Positions 26,979 through 34,981 of a stretch of DNA of 40,286 nt are shown piece after piece (position 1 is the first letter of the stretch; every line of letters begins with the position of its first letter). The stretch comes from Actinophytocola sp. GTDB lineage: Bacteria; Actinomycetota; Actinomycetes; Mycobacteriales; Pseudonocardiaceae. The position numbers were made by a program, and so were the translations under genes. The stretch spans positions 1,346 through 41,631 of the forward strand of contig WHUB01000035.1 in NCBI GenBank assembly GCA_009377395.1, given 5' to 3'. The notes beneath the pieces are model-generated. The model saw only the letters and a list, made by a program, of their open reading frames with translations. It ran no database searches and was not told where the DNA came from.

Positions 26979-27347
26979 CTAATCGCCGACGGGCAGTGAT
27001 CGGACCCGAATCCGGTCTTCGGCGATGACGACGATCGCGCCGGACCTGAGGTCGTCGACGAAGCTCGGCAGGTTGTCCAGGATGAGCTGCGCGCGGACAG
27101 CCGGTGGGTGGACCGGCCCACGGAGCAGGAGCAGGCTCGGGCAGCTCAGCTGTCCAGCGGCGAGTAACTCACCGAAGTCGGTATCGGCCGAGATCAACAC
27201 GCAGTCTCGCTGGGCAGCCGCGGCCATGACCTTCTCGTCCGTCGCGCCCAGCAACCCGAGATCACTCAGGTTCCGTGCGTGATGATCCGCGTCGGACAAC
27301 AGCCGAGCGAGCCGAACCGGAAGGCACTCGTCAACCAGGAAGTTCAC
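26979..27347 (-). CDS. DUF5615 PIN-like protein, toxin candidate
   Basis: A 122-residue PIN-like fold protein. The opening NFLVDECLPVRLARLL has the acidic pair D6-E7 after the first strand, followed by HARNLSDLGLLGATDEKVMAAA and LISADTDFGELLA, which supplies more acidic residues. DUF5615 proteins occur next to DUF433 proteins and are proposed to be the RNase half of a toxin-antitoxin module. GTG 27347 overlaps the stop of the DUF433 gene by 4 nt. The gene is followed by ~100 nt before leuA. Confidence 0.82.
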   Translation of the reverse strand: MNFLVDECLPVRLARLLSDADHHARNLSDLGLLGATDEKVMAAAAQRDCVLISADTDFGELLAAGQLSCPSLLLLRGPVHPPAVRAQLILDNLPSFVDDLRSGAIVVIAEDRIRVRSLPVGD

Positions 27348-27574
27348 GCGCTTGGGCGGAGCGGAAGCTCGCGTTCGCGAAGAGCGGCGGCAGCGTACCG
27401 CAGCGCCTCGTGCAGGTCGGCGTCCTCAAGCTGCGGGTAGTCAGCGAGGATCTCGTCGGCGGACATGTCGTCGGCGAGCAGGCCGACAACCGTCGCGACA
27501 GGGATCCGGGTGCCACGGATGCACGGCACCCCGCCCATGATGCGGTGGTCCACGGAGATCCGCTCGAACGCCAT
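27344..27574 (-). CDS. DUF433 protein, antitoxin candidate
   Basis: A 76-residue helix-turn-helix protein of the DUF433 family: RISVDHRIMGGVPCIRGTRIPVATVVGLL is the family signature, followed by SADEILADYPQLEDADLHEALRYAA. These are the usual antitoxin partners of DUF5615. ATG 27574 is preferred because the family starts at this residue and TAGCAT lies 7 nt upstream; ATG 27583 would add three residues and sits in that element. It overlaps the toxin gene by 4 nt. Confidence 0.82.
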   Translation of the reverse strand: MAFERISVDHRIMGGVPCIRGTRIPVATVVGLLADDMSADEILADYPQLEDADLHEALRYAAAALRERELPLRPSA

Positions 27575-27581
27575 GCAGGCC

Positions 27582-27587
27582 ATGCTA
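27582..27587 (-). promoter_or_regulatory. Putative -10 element of the DUF433/DUF5615 pair
   Basis: TAGCAT on the minus strand ends 7 nt before ATG 27574. It overlaps the TAG stop codon of the upstream TetR gene, so if real the promoter lies partly inside that gene and gives the pair its own leaderless transcript. Confidence 0.4.
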
Positions 27588-28229
27588 CCGCTTATCGGCC
27601 GCCTTGCTCAGCTCCGCGAAGCGTTGCGCGAGGCCGTCGAGGAACGCCTGTAGTGCCAGCTCGAACGACTCGTCGTCGATCTCGTCTGCGTGGGCGCGCA
27701 GCCGGTGCGCCTGGCCGAGGTGCGGATAGCGGTCGACGTAGATCTGCACGTCGTCGTCGAAGCCCCTGGCGAAGGACGTCATCGCGGCGCCGACGACCAG
27801 GTACTTGGTGGACGCGCCGATCAGCGTTGCCTGCCGGGGCGGCCAGCCCGCCGCGACCAGTCCGCCGTGCACCGCGTCGGCGCGGGCCAGCGCGGTCTCA
27901 CGTCTGCCGGGACCGGTGGCGAGGAACGGCACCATGTTCGGATGCGCCCGCAGCGCGGCGCGGTAGGAGCGTGCCCAGGTCGCGATGCCCTGCCGCCAGT
28001 CGCCGTCGCGGAAGCCGGTGACGTCGACCTGCGCCATGATCTGGTTGCCGATCTCGTGCAGCAACTCGTCCTTGTTCTTGACGTGGTTGTACAGCGAGGC
28101 GACCTGCACGCCGAGCACGGTGGCGAGCCTGCGCATCGAGAGTCCGTCGAGGCCATCGGAGTCGACGATCTCCAGCGCGGCCGACGCCATCCGGTCCAGG
28201 CTCAGCAGCGGTGTCTTCGGCCGTCCCAT
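27585..28229 (-). CDS. TetR-family transcriptional regulator
   Basis: A 214-residue repressor-type protein. The N-terminal HTH spans about residues 10-55, with ALEIVDSDGLDGLSMRRLATVLGV and VASLYNHVKNKDELLHEI as the recognition part. The rest is the helical ligand-binding and dimerisation domain of the TetR_C type (RSYRAALRAHPNMVPFL). GGAGG stands 4 nt before ATG 28229, which fixes the start. The gene is divergent from an acyl-CoA dehydrogenase operon; a palindrome in the gap (28304-28316) is its likely operator, so it may sense an acyl-CoA. TAGGAT at 28257-28252 is a possible -10 for its own transcription. Confidence 0.88.
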   Translation of the reverse strand: MGRPKTPLLSLDRMASAALEIVDSDGLDGLSMRRLATVLGVQVASLYNHVKNKDELLHEIGNQIMAQVDVTGFRDGDWRQGIATWARSYRAALRAHPNMVPFLATGPGRRETALARADAVHGGLVAAGWPPRQATLIGASTKYLVVGAAMTSFARGFDDDVQIYVDRYPHLGQAHRLRAHADEIDDESFELALQAFLDGLAQRFAELSKAADKR

Positions 28230-28295
28230 CCGTCCTCCGAGAGTCGGTCTCATCCTATGCGTCGCCGGTTGTGGCAGGCGGCAGCGCCGTGTCAC

Positions 28296-28316
28296 TATGT
28301 TAGCGAACAGTGTTCG
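28296..28316 (+). promoter_or_regulatory. Putative -10 and TetR operator of the acyl-CoA dehydrogenase operon
   Basis: CGAACAGTGTTCG (28304-28316) is a 13-bp palindrome around a central G. It directly follows TATGTT (28296-28301), a good -10 for the plus strand, so the site would cover the transcription start. GGAGGT at 28320-28325 precedes the GTG start at 28330. A TetR-type dimer could block initiation here. Confidence 0.6.
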
Positions 28317-28329
28317 TTTGGAGGTAGCC

Positions 28330-29478
28330 GTGGATCTGTCCCTCACCGACGAGCAGCGTGCGGTCCAGCAGCTCGCGCGGGATTTCGTCGACCGTGAGGT
28401 CGTGCCGCACGTCAAGGACTGGGACCGCGCCGAGCAGGTCGACATCGGCATCGTCAAACAGCTCGCCGAGCTCGGCTTCCTCGGCCTCACGGTGCCCGAG
28501 GAGTACGGCGGGTCCGGCGGCGACCACCTCAGCTACTGCCTCGTCATGGAGGAATTCGGCCGGGGCGACACCGCCATCCGGGGCATCGTGTCGGTCTCGC
28601 TCGGACTGGTGACCAAGCAGATCGTCAAGTACGGCTCGGAGGAGCAGAAGCGCCACTGGATACCCCGGCTGTGCTCCGGTGAGTCGCTCGCCTGCTTCGG
28701 CCTCACCGAGCCCGGCACCGGCTCCGACGCGGGCAACCTCACCACCCGCGCCGAGCAGGATGGTGACGAGTGGGTCATCACCGGCCAGAAGATGTTCATC
28801 ACCAACGGCACCTGGGCCGACGTCGCGCTGATCTTCGCCCGCACCGACGGACCCGGCCCCAAGGGCGTCACGGCGTTCCTGGTGCCCACCGACGCCGACG
28901 GCTTCAGCCGATCCGAGATCAAGGGCAAGCTCGGGCTGCGCGGGCAAGCCACCGCCGAGCTCACCCTCGACCACGTGCGGGTGCCCGACTCGGCCCGGCT
29001 CGGCGAACGCGGCCAGGGTTTTTCCATCGCGATGTACGCCCTCGACAAGGGCCGGATGGCCGTCGCGGCCGGCTGCGTCGGGCTCGCCCGCGCCGCGCTG
29101 GAGGCCAGCGTGAACTACGCGAAGGAACGCGACCAGTTCGGCAAGCCGATCGCGAGCTTCCAGCTGGTGCAGGAGATGCTCGCCGACATGGCGGTGGAGA
29201 CCGACGCGTCACGGCTGCTGGTCTGGCGGGTCGCCGATCTCATCGAGCGCGGTGAGAAGTTCAAGACCGAGGCGTCGATGGCCAAGCTCTACGCCAGCGA
29301 GGCCGCCGTCAAGGCGTCCAATCTGGCCATTCAGGTGTTCGGCGGCTACGGCTACATCGACGAGTACCCGGTCAGCAAGTTCCTCCGCGACGCCAGGGTG
29401 CTCACCCTCTACGAGGGCACCAGCCAGATCCAGAAACTGCTGATCGGCCGTTCCCTCACCGGAATCAACGCGTTCTAA
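28330..29478 (+). CDS. Acyl-CoA dehydrogenase
   Basis: A 382-residue FAD-dependent acyl-CoA dehydrogenase catalysing alpha,beta-desaturation of a CoA thioester. Order of motifs: N-terminal helical domain (LTDEQRAVQQLARDFVDREV), middle beta domain with CFGLTEPGTGSDAG and WVITGQKMFITNG, and C-terminal helical domain with ERDQFGKPIASFQ and VFGGYGYIDEYPVSKFLRDARV. The catalytic Glu is in LTLYEGTSQIQ. GTG 28330 with GGAGG at 5 nt is the start. Residues are closest to short/branched-chain enzymes, though the substrate is not provable. It heads an operon with a second dehydrogenase. Confidence 0.94.
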   Translation: MDLSLTDEQRAVQQLARDFVDREVVPHVKDWDRAEQVDIGIVKQLAELGFLGLTVPEEYGGSGGDHLSYCLVMEEFGRGDTAIRGIVSVSLGLVTKQIVKYGSEEQKRHWIPRLCSGESLACFGLTEPGTGSDAGNLTTRAEQDGDEWVITGQKMFITNGTWADVALIFARTDGPGPKGVTAFLVPTDADGFSRSEIKGKLGLRGQATAELTLDHVRVPDSARLGERGQGFSIAMYALDKGRMAVAAGCVGLARAALEASVNYAKERDQFGKPIASFQLVQEMLADMAVETDASRLLVWRVADLIERGEKFKTEASMAKLYASEAAVKASNLAIQVFGGYGYIDEYPVSKFLRDARVLTLYEGTSQIQKLLIGRSLTGINAF

Positions 29479-29489
29479 GGACGACCACA

Positions 29490-30668
29490 ATGGACTTCTC
29501 ACTCACCACAGAAGAGCGCGAGATCCGGGACTGGGTGCGCACATTCATCCGCCGCGAGGTCATGCCGCTCGAACCCGAGGTGCTGCGCCGCGAACGCGCC
29601 GGGCAGCCGGGCGTCACCGCCGACGAACGCGCCGAGCTCCAGCTCAAGGCCAAGCAGGCCGGTTTCTGGGGGTTGCAGACGCCGGAGTCCTACGGCGGCA
29701 TGGGGCTCTCCGCCGTGATGACGGCGCTGCTCATGGTCGAGGTCGGCCGGACGTTCGTGCCGTTCCAGTTCGGCGGCGACGCCGACAACATCCTCTACCA
29801 CGGCAACGAGGAGCAGCGGCAGCGCTACCTGCTGCCGACCATCGCGGGCGAGCGGAAGTCGTGCTTCGCGATCACCGAGCCCGGCGCCGGGTCGGACGCC
29901 AAGGCGATCCGCACCAGCGCCCGCCGGGACGGGGCCGATTGGGTCATCAACGGCGAGAAGACGTTCATCACCGGCGGCAACGAGGCCGACTTCGCCATGG
30001 TCTTCGCCGTCACCGATCCCGAGCGTGGCGCGGACGGCGGCGTGACCTGCTTCCTCGCCGACCGTGACATGGGCTGGAAGTCCGAGCCGATCGACACCAT
30101 GGGCGAGTGGGCGCCTGCCTCGCTGATCTTCGACAACGTCCGGGTGCCGGAGTCCAACATCCTCGGTGAGGAGGGCAACGGCTTCCAGCTCGCGATGCAG
30201 TGGATCGGCCGGGGCCGGTACCTGATCCCGGCCCGCGCGCTCGGCGCGTGCGAGCGGCTGCTGGAGCTGGGCATCGACTACGCCAACACCCGCGAGACCT
30301 TCGGCAAGCCGATCGGAGACCGGCAGGCGATCCAGTGGATGATCGCGGACTCCTCGGTGGAGATCGAGGCGCTGCGGTGGCTGGTGCTGCACGCGGCGTG
30401 GCTGGTCGACACCGACGGCGGCGGGCTGGCGTCGCGGCACGCGCAGTCGATCGCCAAGCTCTACGGCGCCACCAAGGCGAACGAGATCGTCGACCGGGTC
30501 TTGCAGATCCACGGCGGCATGGGCTACACCCGCGAGCTGCCGATCGAACGCTGGTACCGCGAGCTGCGGCTGGCCCGCATCTACGAGGGCACCGACGAGA
30601 TCCAGCGCCGCACCATCGCGAACAACCTGCTGTGCGGCAAGGTCAAGCCGACCGGCTCGCTCGGCTGA
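29490..30668 (+). CDS. Acyl-CoA dehydrogenase, second
   Basis: A 392-residue paralogue, transcribed 11 nt after the first. It has CFAITEPGAGSDA, WVINGEKTFITGGNEADF, TRETFGKPIGDRQAIQWM, QIHGGMGYTRELPIERWYRELRLARIYEGTDEIQRRT; the YEGT Glu is the probable base. The sequence differs clearly from the first copy, so the two probably act on different steps or form a mixed complex. AAGGAC lies ~10 nt before the ATG. The stop TGA shares its A with the next ATG. Confidence 0.94.
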   Translation: MDFSLTTEEREIRDWVRTFIRREVMPLEPEVLRRERAGQPGVTADERAELQLKAKQAGFWGLQTPESYGGMGLSAVMTALLMVEVGRTFVPFQFGGDADNILYHGNEEQRQRYLLPTIAGERKSCFAITEPGAGSDAKAIRTSARRDGADWVINGEKTFITGGNEADFAMVFAVTDPERGADGGVTCFLADRDMGWKSEPIDTMGEWAPASLIFDNVRVPESNILGEEGNGFQLAMQWIGRGRYLIPARALGACERLLELGIDYANTRETFGKPIGDRQAIQWMIADSSVEIEALRWLVLHAAWLVDTDGGGLASRHAQSIAKLYGATKANEIVDRVLQIHGGMGYTRELPIERWYRELRLARIYEGTDEIQRRTIANNLLCGKVKPTGSLG

Positions 30669-31570
30669 TGCCGGGATTCACGACGTCGGACGGCGTGGCG
30701 CTGGCGGTCACCGAGCGCGGTCCGGCCGACGCCGAGGCGTGCGCGGTGCTGCTGCATGGCTGGACCGAAGACGCCTCGATCTGGGACGGCGTCACCGAGC
30801 GACTCGGCGACACCATGCGGGTGCTCGCGCTCGACTTGCGCGGCCACGGTGACTCCGGCCCCGCCCCGCGCAGCTCGGCCACCATCGAACGGCTGGCCGA
30901 CGACGTCGCCGAGCTGATCGCGGCTCTCGTACCGCAAGGCCGGATCCTGCTCGCGGGCCACTCCATGGGCGGGATGACGATGATGGCGCTGGCCGAACGG
31001 CACCCCGAGCTGGTCGAGCGGCGGGTGTCGGGCGCGGTGTTCGTCTCGACGTCGGCCGGACAGCTGCGGGACGTGATGTCCCGGATGCCCGCGCCGATCG
31101 CGGCCGCCGACCGGTGGCAACGGCGCCTCGCGCGCCGCACGAAGGCACGGCGTCCGCAGCCCACGGGTGAGTCGTCGGCGCGTGGCGCGCTGCCGGTGCC
31201 GAGCAAGCGGCTTTCGCGCTACGTGCTGCGCACGGTGGCGTTCGGCGAGCGGCCGGACGCCGCGCACGTCCGCGCCGCCGTCGAGCAGTGCGCACGGACG
31301 CATCGCAGCAGCGCGGCAGGGTTCAACCGGTCGATCATGGCGCACGACAGGGCGAGGGCGCTCGTAGCCTTCGCCGGGGTGCCGACGGCGGTGCTGGTCG
31401 GCGACCGGGACCGGCTCACGCCCCCGGCGCATGCCCACGTCATCGCCGACGCGCTGCCAGACGCGGAGTTCGTGCTGTTCACCCGCGCGGGCCACATGCT
31501 GCCGTATGAACGGCCGGACGGCGTGGCCAGCGCCATCCGCGCGATCGCGCGGCAGCACGTGACGTCATAG
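30668..31570 (+). CDS. Alpha/beta hydrolase
   Basis: A 300-residue alpha/beta-hydrolase-fold enzyme. The oxyanion-loop motif is LLHGWTEDASIW; the nucleophile Ser99 is in GHSMGGMT. The acid is likely in VGDRDRLTPPAHA, and the catalytic His in RAGHMLPYERPD. A ~60-residue cap region (about 130-190) is basic and proline-containing. Its ATG overlaps the upstream stop by one base (TGATG), placing it in the acyl-CoA dehydrogenase operon; it may hydrolyse a thioester or ester intermediate. Exact substrate unknown. Confidence 0.9.
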   Translation: MPGFTTSDGVALAVTERGPADAEACAVLLHGWTEDASIWDGVTERLGDTMRVLALDLRGHGDSGPAPRSSATIERLADDVAELIAALVPQGRILLAGHSMGGMTMMALAERHPELVERRVSGAVFVSTSAGQLRDVMSRMPAPIAAADRWQRRLARRTKARRPQPTGESSARGALPVPSKRLSRYVLRTVAFGERPDAAHVRAAVEQCARTHRSSAAGFNRSIMAHDRARALVAFAGVPTAVLVGDRDRLTPPAHAHVIADALPDAEFVLFTRAGHMLPYERPDGVASAIRAIARQHVTS

Positions 31571-31610
31571 CCGTTACGGTGGCCCTACAGCACGACCAGG
31601 AAGGATGCTC

Positions 31611-32579
31611 ATGCGCGCAGTGCGGATCACCTCGCTGGACGGCCCCCGCGCCGTGGAGATCGCCGACGTCGACGAGCCCGCACCGGACGACGACAAGGTC
31701 ATGATCGACGTGCACGCCGCGGGCGTCACCTTCCCCGACGTGCTCCAGACCCGGGGCCAGTATCAGATCAAGCTGCCGGTGCCGTTCACCCCGGGGTCCG
31801 AGGTCGCCGGGACGGTGCGGTCGGCGCCGGAGTCCAGCGGCGTCACCGCGGGCCAGGGGGTGGCGTCGTTCGTCGGCTTCGGCGGGTTCTGCGAGGTCGT
31901 CGCCGCCGACCCGGCCACGGTCTTCCCGCTGCCGGATCGGATGTCGTTCGAGCACGGTGCCGCCGTGCCGATGAACGTGCTCACCGCGCACTTCGCGCTC
32001 AAACGGCGGGCGGCGTTGCGCGAGGGCGAGACGGTGCTGGTGCACGGCGCGGCCGGTGGGGTCGGCAGCGCGTCGATCCAGCTCGCGAAGGCACTCGGCG
32101 CGCACGTGATCGGCGTGGTGTCCACCGACGCGAAGGCGGAGCTCGCGCGGGCTGCCGGGGCCGACGACGTGGTGCTGGCGGACGGCTTCAAGGACGCGGC
32201 CAAGGAGCTCACCGGCGGACGCGGCGTTGACATCGTGGTCGACCCGGTCGGCGGCGACCGGTTCACCGACTCGCTGCGCAGCCTCGCCCGGGAGGGGCGG
32301 CTGCTCGTCATCGGCTTCACCGGCGGCGAGATTCCCACCGTGAAGGTCAACCGGTTGCTGCTCAACAACATCTCGGTCGTCGGCGTCGCGTGGGGCGAGT
32401 TCTTCCTGCACCGGATGGCGTACCTGCACGAGCAGTGGGCGGACCTGCTGCCGCTGCTCGAAGCGGGCAAGCTCGACCCGCACATCGGCGCCCGCTATCC
32501 GCTCGACAAGGCGGCCGACGCGCTGGCGAGCATGGACGAGCGCAGCGCCGTCGGCAAGATCGTTCTCGACGTCACCTAG
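31611..32579 (+). CDS. Zinc-independent quinone oxidoreductase-like dehydrogenase (MDR family)
   Basis: A 322-residue NADPH-dependent oxidoreductase of the medium-chain MDR/quinone-reductase group. It has the GroES-like N-terminal half (AAGVTFPDVLQTRGQYQ, PFTPGSEVAGTV) and the Rossmann motif VHGAAGGVGSASIQLAKALGA, without the structural-zinc cysteines. ATG 31611 is preferred since AGGAAGG is 6 nt upstream; the ATG at 31605 lies inside that spacing. TACGGT at 31575-31580 may be a separate -10. It is 40 nt after the hydrolase gene, so an operon is possible. It overlaps the convergent PucR-type gene by 8 nt. Confidence 0.9.
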   Translation: MRAVRITSLDGPRAVEIADVDEPAPDDDKVMIDVHAAGVTFPDVLQTRGQYQIKLPVPFTPGSEVAGTVRSAPESSGVTAGQGVASFVGFGGFCEVVAADPATVFPLPDRMSFEHGAAVPMNVLTAHFALKRRAALREGETVLVHGAAGGVGSASIQLAKALGAHVIGVVSTDAKAELARAAGADDVVLADGFKDAAKELTGGRGVDIVVDPVGGDRFTDSLRSLAREGRLLVIGFTGGEIPTVKVNRLLLNNISVVGVAWGEFFLHRMAYLHEQWADLLPLLEAGKLDPHIGARYPLDKAADALASMDERSAVGKIVLDVT

Positions 32580-33789
32580 CCAGCGCCAGCGCCACCGTCA
32601 GCTCGAGCACCTGCCTTGGATCCGCCAGCGCGTCGCCGTAGTGCTCGCGCAACTGGCTCATGCGGTAGCGCACCGTCTGCGGATGCACGAACAGATCCTC
32701 GGCGACGGCGTCCCGGCGGCCCTGGTGCAGCAGCCACGACCGCAACGTGTCGGTGAGGCGCGCGACGGTGGCCGGTGGCAGCCCAGCCAGCGGCGTGAGC
32801 GCACGTTCGCGCAGGTCGTCGTACGCCTCGCCGTCGGCGGTGAGCACCAGCTCGACGAGGCAGCGTTCGGTGTCGATCGGCTCGCCGGTCGCCGGGACGA
32901 CCTCGACGGCGCGGACCGCGCGGGTGAAGGATGCCCTGGCCTGCCGCCACGGCCGCGCCGGGCCGACCACGGCGTGGACGCCCCGCAGGAGTTGCAGTAG
33001 GTGCGCCCGGCTCGCGTCCTGGTCGGCGGGCACCAGCAGCACGGCGGTGTTGTCGGAGTCCGGCAGCGTGCTCGGCAGGTTCTCGTTGAGCAGCAGGGTC
33101 TCCGGGTCGAGCAGCTGTCGGACCGCATGTGCCCGGCCCGCCGCCAGCAGCACGGTGACCAGCATGGCGGGCGGGGTCCAGCCGGCGCGTTCCGCCTCGG
33201 CGAACAGGACGTCGTCGGACGCGCCGTCGAGCAGGCTCCTGCCGAGCCGTTCGAGCTGGCGCTGCCGCGCCCTGTCCTGGGTCGCCAGTGCCTCGGCGTG
33301 GCCCGCAGCGCTGGTGGCGGACAGCTCGTCGATGAACGCGAACACCAGCTCGGCGAACTTGGCCATGGTTTCGGCATGCAGCCCGGACGCCACCGCGACC
33401 GACGACCAGCCGCGCCAGGCGACCCGCGCGCCCACCCGGTAGGCGGCGAGCAGCGCCTCCATGCTCCGGCCGTTGGCGGCCTCGCCCCGGCCGAGCGCGA
33501 AGGCCGCGTCCGCGCCCGCGCCGAGGTCGGTCGGCTCCTCGACGCCGCCTCCCGCCAGCTCGAGGAAGTTGTCCAGCGCGGTCTGCACGGCGAGGCGGAT
33601 GTTGGCGCCCCGCCGTCCGGTGAGCGCACCGGCGTAGCTGGGCACCTCGGCCATGATCGCCGCGACGATGTCATCGGCGACGACGGGCAGCCGCTCCCGG
33701 AGTGCCGCGACGGTCGCCGGGGCGAGGTCGAGATCGGCGGCCTCGCGGATCGCGCGGTTGATCAGCAGTTCCGTGCGCGCATCGGTCAT
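32572..33789 (-). CDS. PucR/CdaR-type transcriptional regulator
   Basis: A 405-residue regulator with an N-terminal RsbT-co-antagonist-like helical domain (about 1-165), a GGDEF-related middle part, and a C-terminal PucR-type HTH (about 345-400: ARLTDTLRSWLLHQGRRDAVAEDLFVHPQTVRYRMSQLREHYG region). Such proteins commonly control the divergent gene. Here that is a ferredoxin reductase-desaturase pair, so a role in sensing membrane lipid state is plausible but inferred. The 3' end overlaps the convergent oxidoreductase by 8 nt. Confidence 0.88.
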   Translation of the reverse strand: MTDARTELLINRAIREAADLDLAPATVAALRERLPVVADDIVAAIMAEVPSYAGALTGRRGANIRLAVQTALDNFLELAGGGVEEPTDLGAGADAAFALGRGEAANGRSMEALLAAYRVGARVAWRGWSSVAVASGLHAETMAKFAELVFAFIDELSATSAAGHAEALATQDRARQRQLERLGRSLLDGASDDVLFAEAERAGWTPPAMLVTVLLAAGRAHAVRQLLDPETLLLNENLPSTLPDSDNTAVLLVPADQDASRAHLLQLLRGVHAVVGPARPWRQARASFTRAVRAVEVVPATGEPIDTERCLVELVLTADGEAYDDLRERALTPLAGLPPATVARLTDTLRSWLLHQGRRDAVAEDLFVHPQTVRYRMSQLREHYGDALADPRQVLELTVALALAR

Positions 33790-33875
33790 GTCTTGTGCCT
33801 TACGAACAATTTCGGATTACGGGTTCACATCGACTGGTCATGACTTTACGCGCAACTATAGAAGATCCTGGTCTT
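33790..33875. promoter_or_regulatory. Divergent promoter region, PucR-type gene and desaturase operon
   Basis: The 86 nt between the two genes are clearly richer in A and T than their surroundings. TATAGA (33857-33862) with TGGTCA (33835-33840) 16 nt upstream is a possible promoter for the plus-strand operon. GTCATGAC (33837-33844) is an 8-bp palindrome overlapping that -35. The two TTACG copies further left may be part of a regulator site. Confidence 0.45.
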
Positions 33876-34970
33876 ATGGCGTTTGTGGCAGCACCTCGAC
33901 GTGGTGCTTTCGCGTCCTTGGGTGCCCGGGTTGCCCGGCTCGCGGAGCTGGTCACGACTCCGGTCGTGCCCTCGGACTACCTTGACATGCTCAGCCCGTT
34001 GCGGGCATCGGCCGACCTGCGCGGCAGGATCGAGGAGATCCACCCCGAGACCCGCGACGCGGCGACCCTGGTCATCCGGCCGGGCAAGGGGTGGCGTGGT
34101 CATGCGCCGGGGCAGTACGTGCGCATCGGCGTCGACGTCGACGGCGTGCGGCAGTGGCGGGCGTACTCGCTCACCTCACGCACCGGTCGCGCCGACGGCC
34201 GGATCTCGGTCACGGTCAAGGCGATGCCGGACGGCACGGTCAGCAACTACCTGGTCCGCCGCGCCCGCACCGGCACGCTGATCCAGCTCGACCAGGCGAC
34301 CGGTGACTTCACGCTGCCGTCGCCCCGGCCGCGCAAGGCGCTGTTCCTGACGGCTGGCAGCGGCATCACCCCGGTCATGGGGATGCTGCGCAACGCCGTC
34401 GACGAGCTGGCAGACGTGGTCGTGGTGCACTCCGCGCCACGGTCGCACGACGTCATCTTCGCCGATGAGCTGCGGCACCTCGCCACCAGCGGCAGGATCC
34501 GGCTGGTCGAACGCCACACCGACGTGGACGGCATGCTCGACTTCGGTCAGCTCGGCGGCATCGTCGCCGACTGGACCGAGCGCGAGACCTGGGCGTGCGG
34601 GCCGACCGGCCTGCTCGACGCCGCCGACCAGCGATGGTCGGATGCCGGGGTCGCCGATCGGCTGCACACCGAGCGGTTCCGGCCGACCGTCATCGTCACC
34701 GGCGAGGGCGGCCAGGTGACCTTCAGCCAGACCGGCACCACCGTCGACGCCGACGGCTCGACTGCGCTGCTCGACACCGGCGAGCGGGCCGGGGTGCTGA
34801 TGCCGTCCGGCTGCCGGATGGGGATCTGTTTCGGCTGCGTCTCGCCGCTGCGCAGCGGCGCGGTCCGCGACCTGCGCAACGGCGAGGTCACCACGGCCGT
34901 GCCCGGTGACGGCGTCCTCATCCAGACCTGCGTGTCCGCCGCCGCGGGCGCCTGCGACATCGAACGTTAA
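33876..34970 (+). CDS. Ferredoxin-type reductase with C-terminal 2Fe-2S domain
   Basis: A 364-residue electron-transfer protein: an FAD-binding barrel (about 60-160; QWRAYSLTS is the flavin motif), an NAD(P)-binding part (FLTAGSGITPVMGMLRN, ETWACGPTGLLDAA), and a plant-type 2Fe-2S domain at the C-terminus with CRMGICFGC and a final Cys in IQTC. This is the domain order of Rv3230c, the reductase partner of DesA3 in mycobacteria. The next gene is a DesA3-like desaturase, 11 nt away, so it very likely feeds it electrons. ATG 33876 is taken as the start; upstream in-frame codons would run through the promoter region. Confidence 0.92.
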   Translation: MAFVAAPRRGAFASLGARVARLAELVTTPVVPSDYLDMLSPLRASADLRGRIEEIHPETRDAATLVIRPGKGWRGHAPGQYVRIGVDVDGVRQWRAYSLTSRTGRADGRISVTVKAMPDGTVSNYLVRRARTGTLIQLDQATGDFTLPSPRPRKALFLTAGSGITPVMGMLRNAVDELADVVVVHSAPRSHDVIFADELRHLATSGRIRLVERHTDVDGMLDFGQLGGIVADWTERETWACGPTGLLDAADQRWSDAGVADRLHTERFRPTVIVTGEGGQVTFSQTGTTVDADGSTALLDTGERAGVLMPSGCRMGICFGCVSPLRSGAVRDLRNGEVTTAVPGDGVLIQTCVSAAAGACDIER

Positions 34971-34981
34971 AGGGGAAAGCC

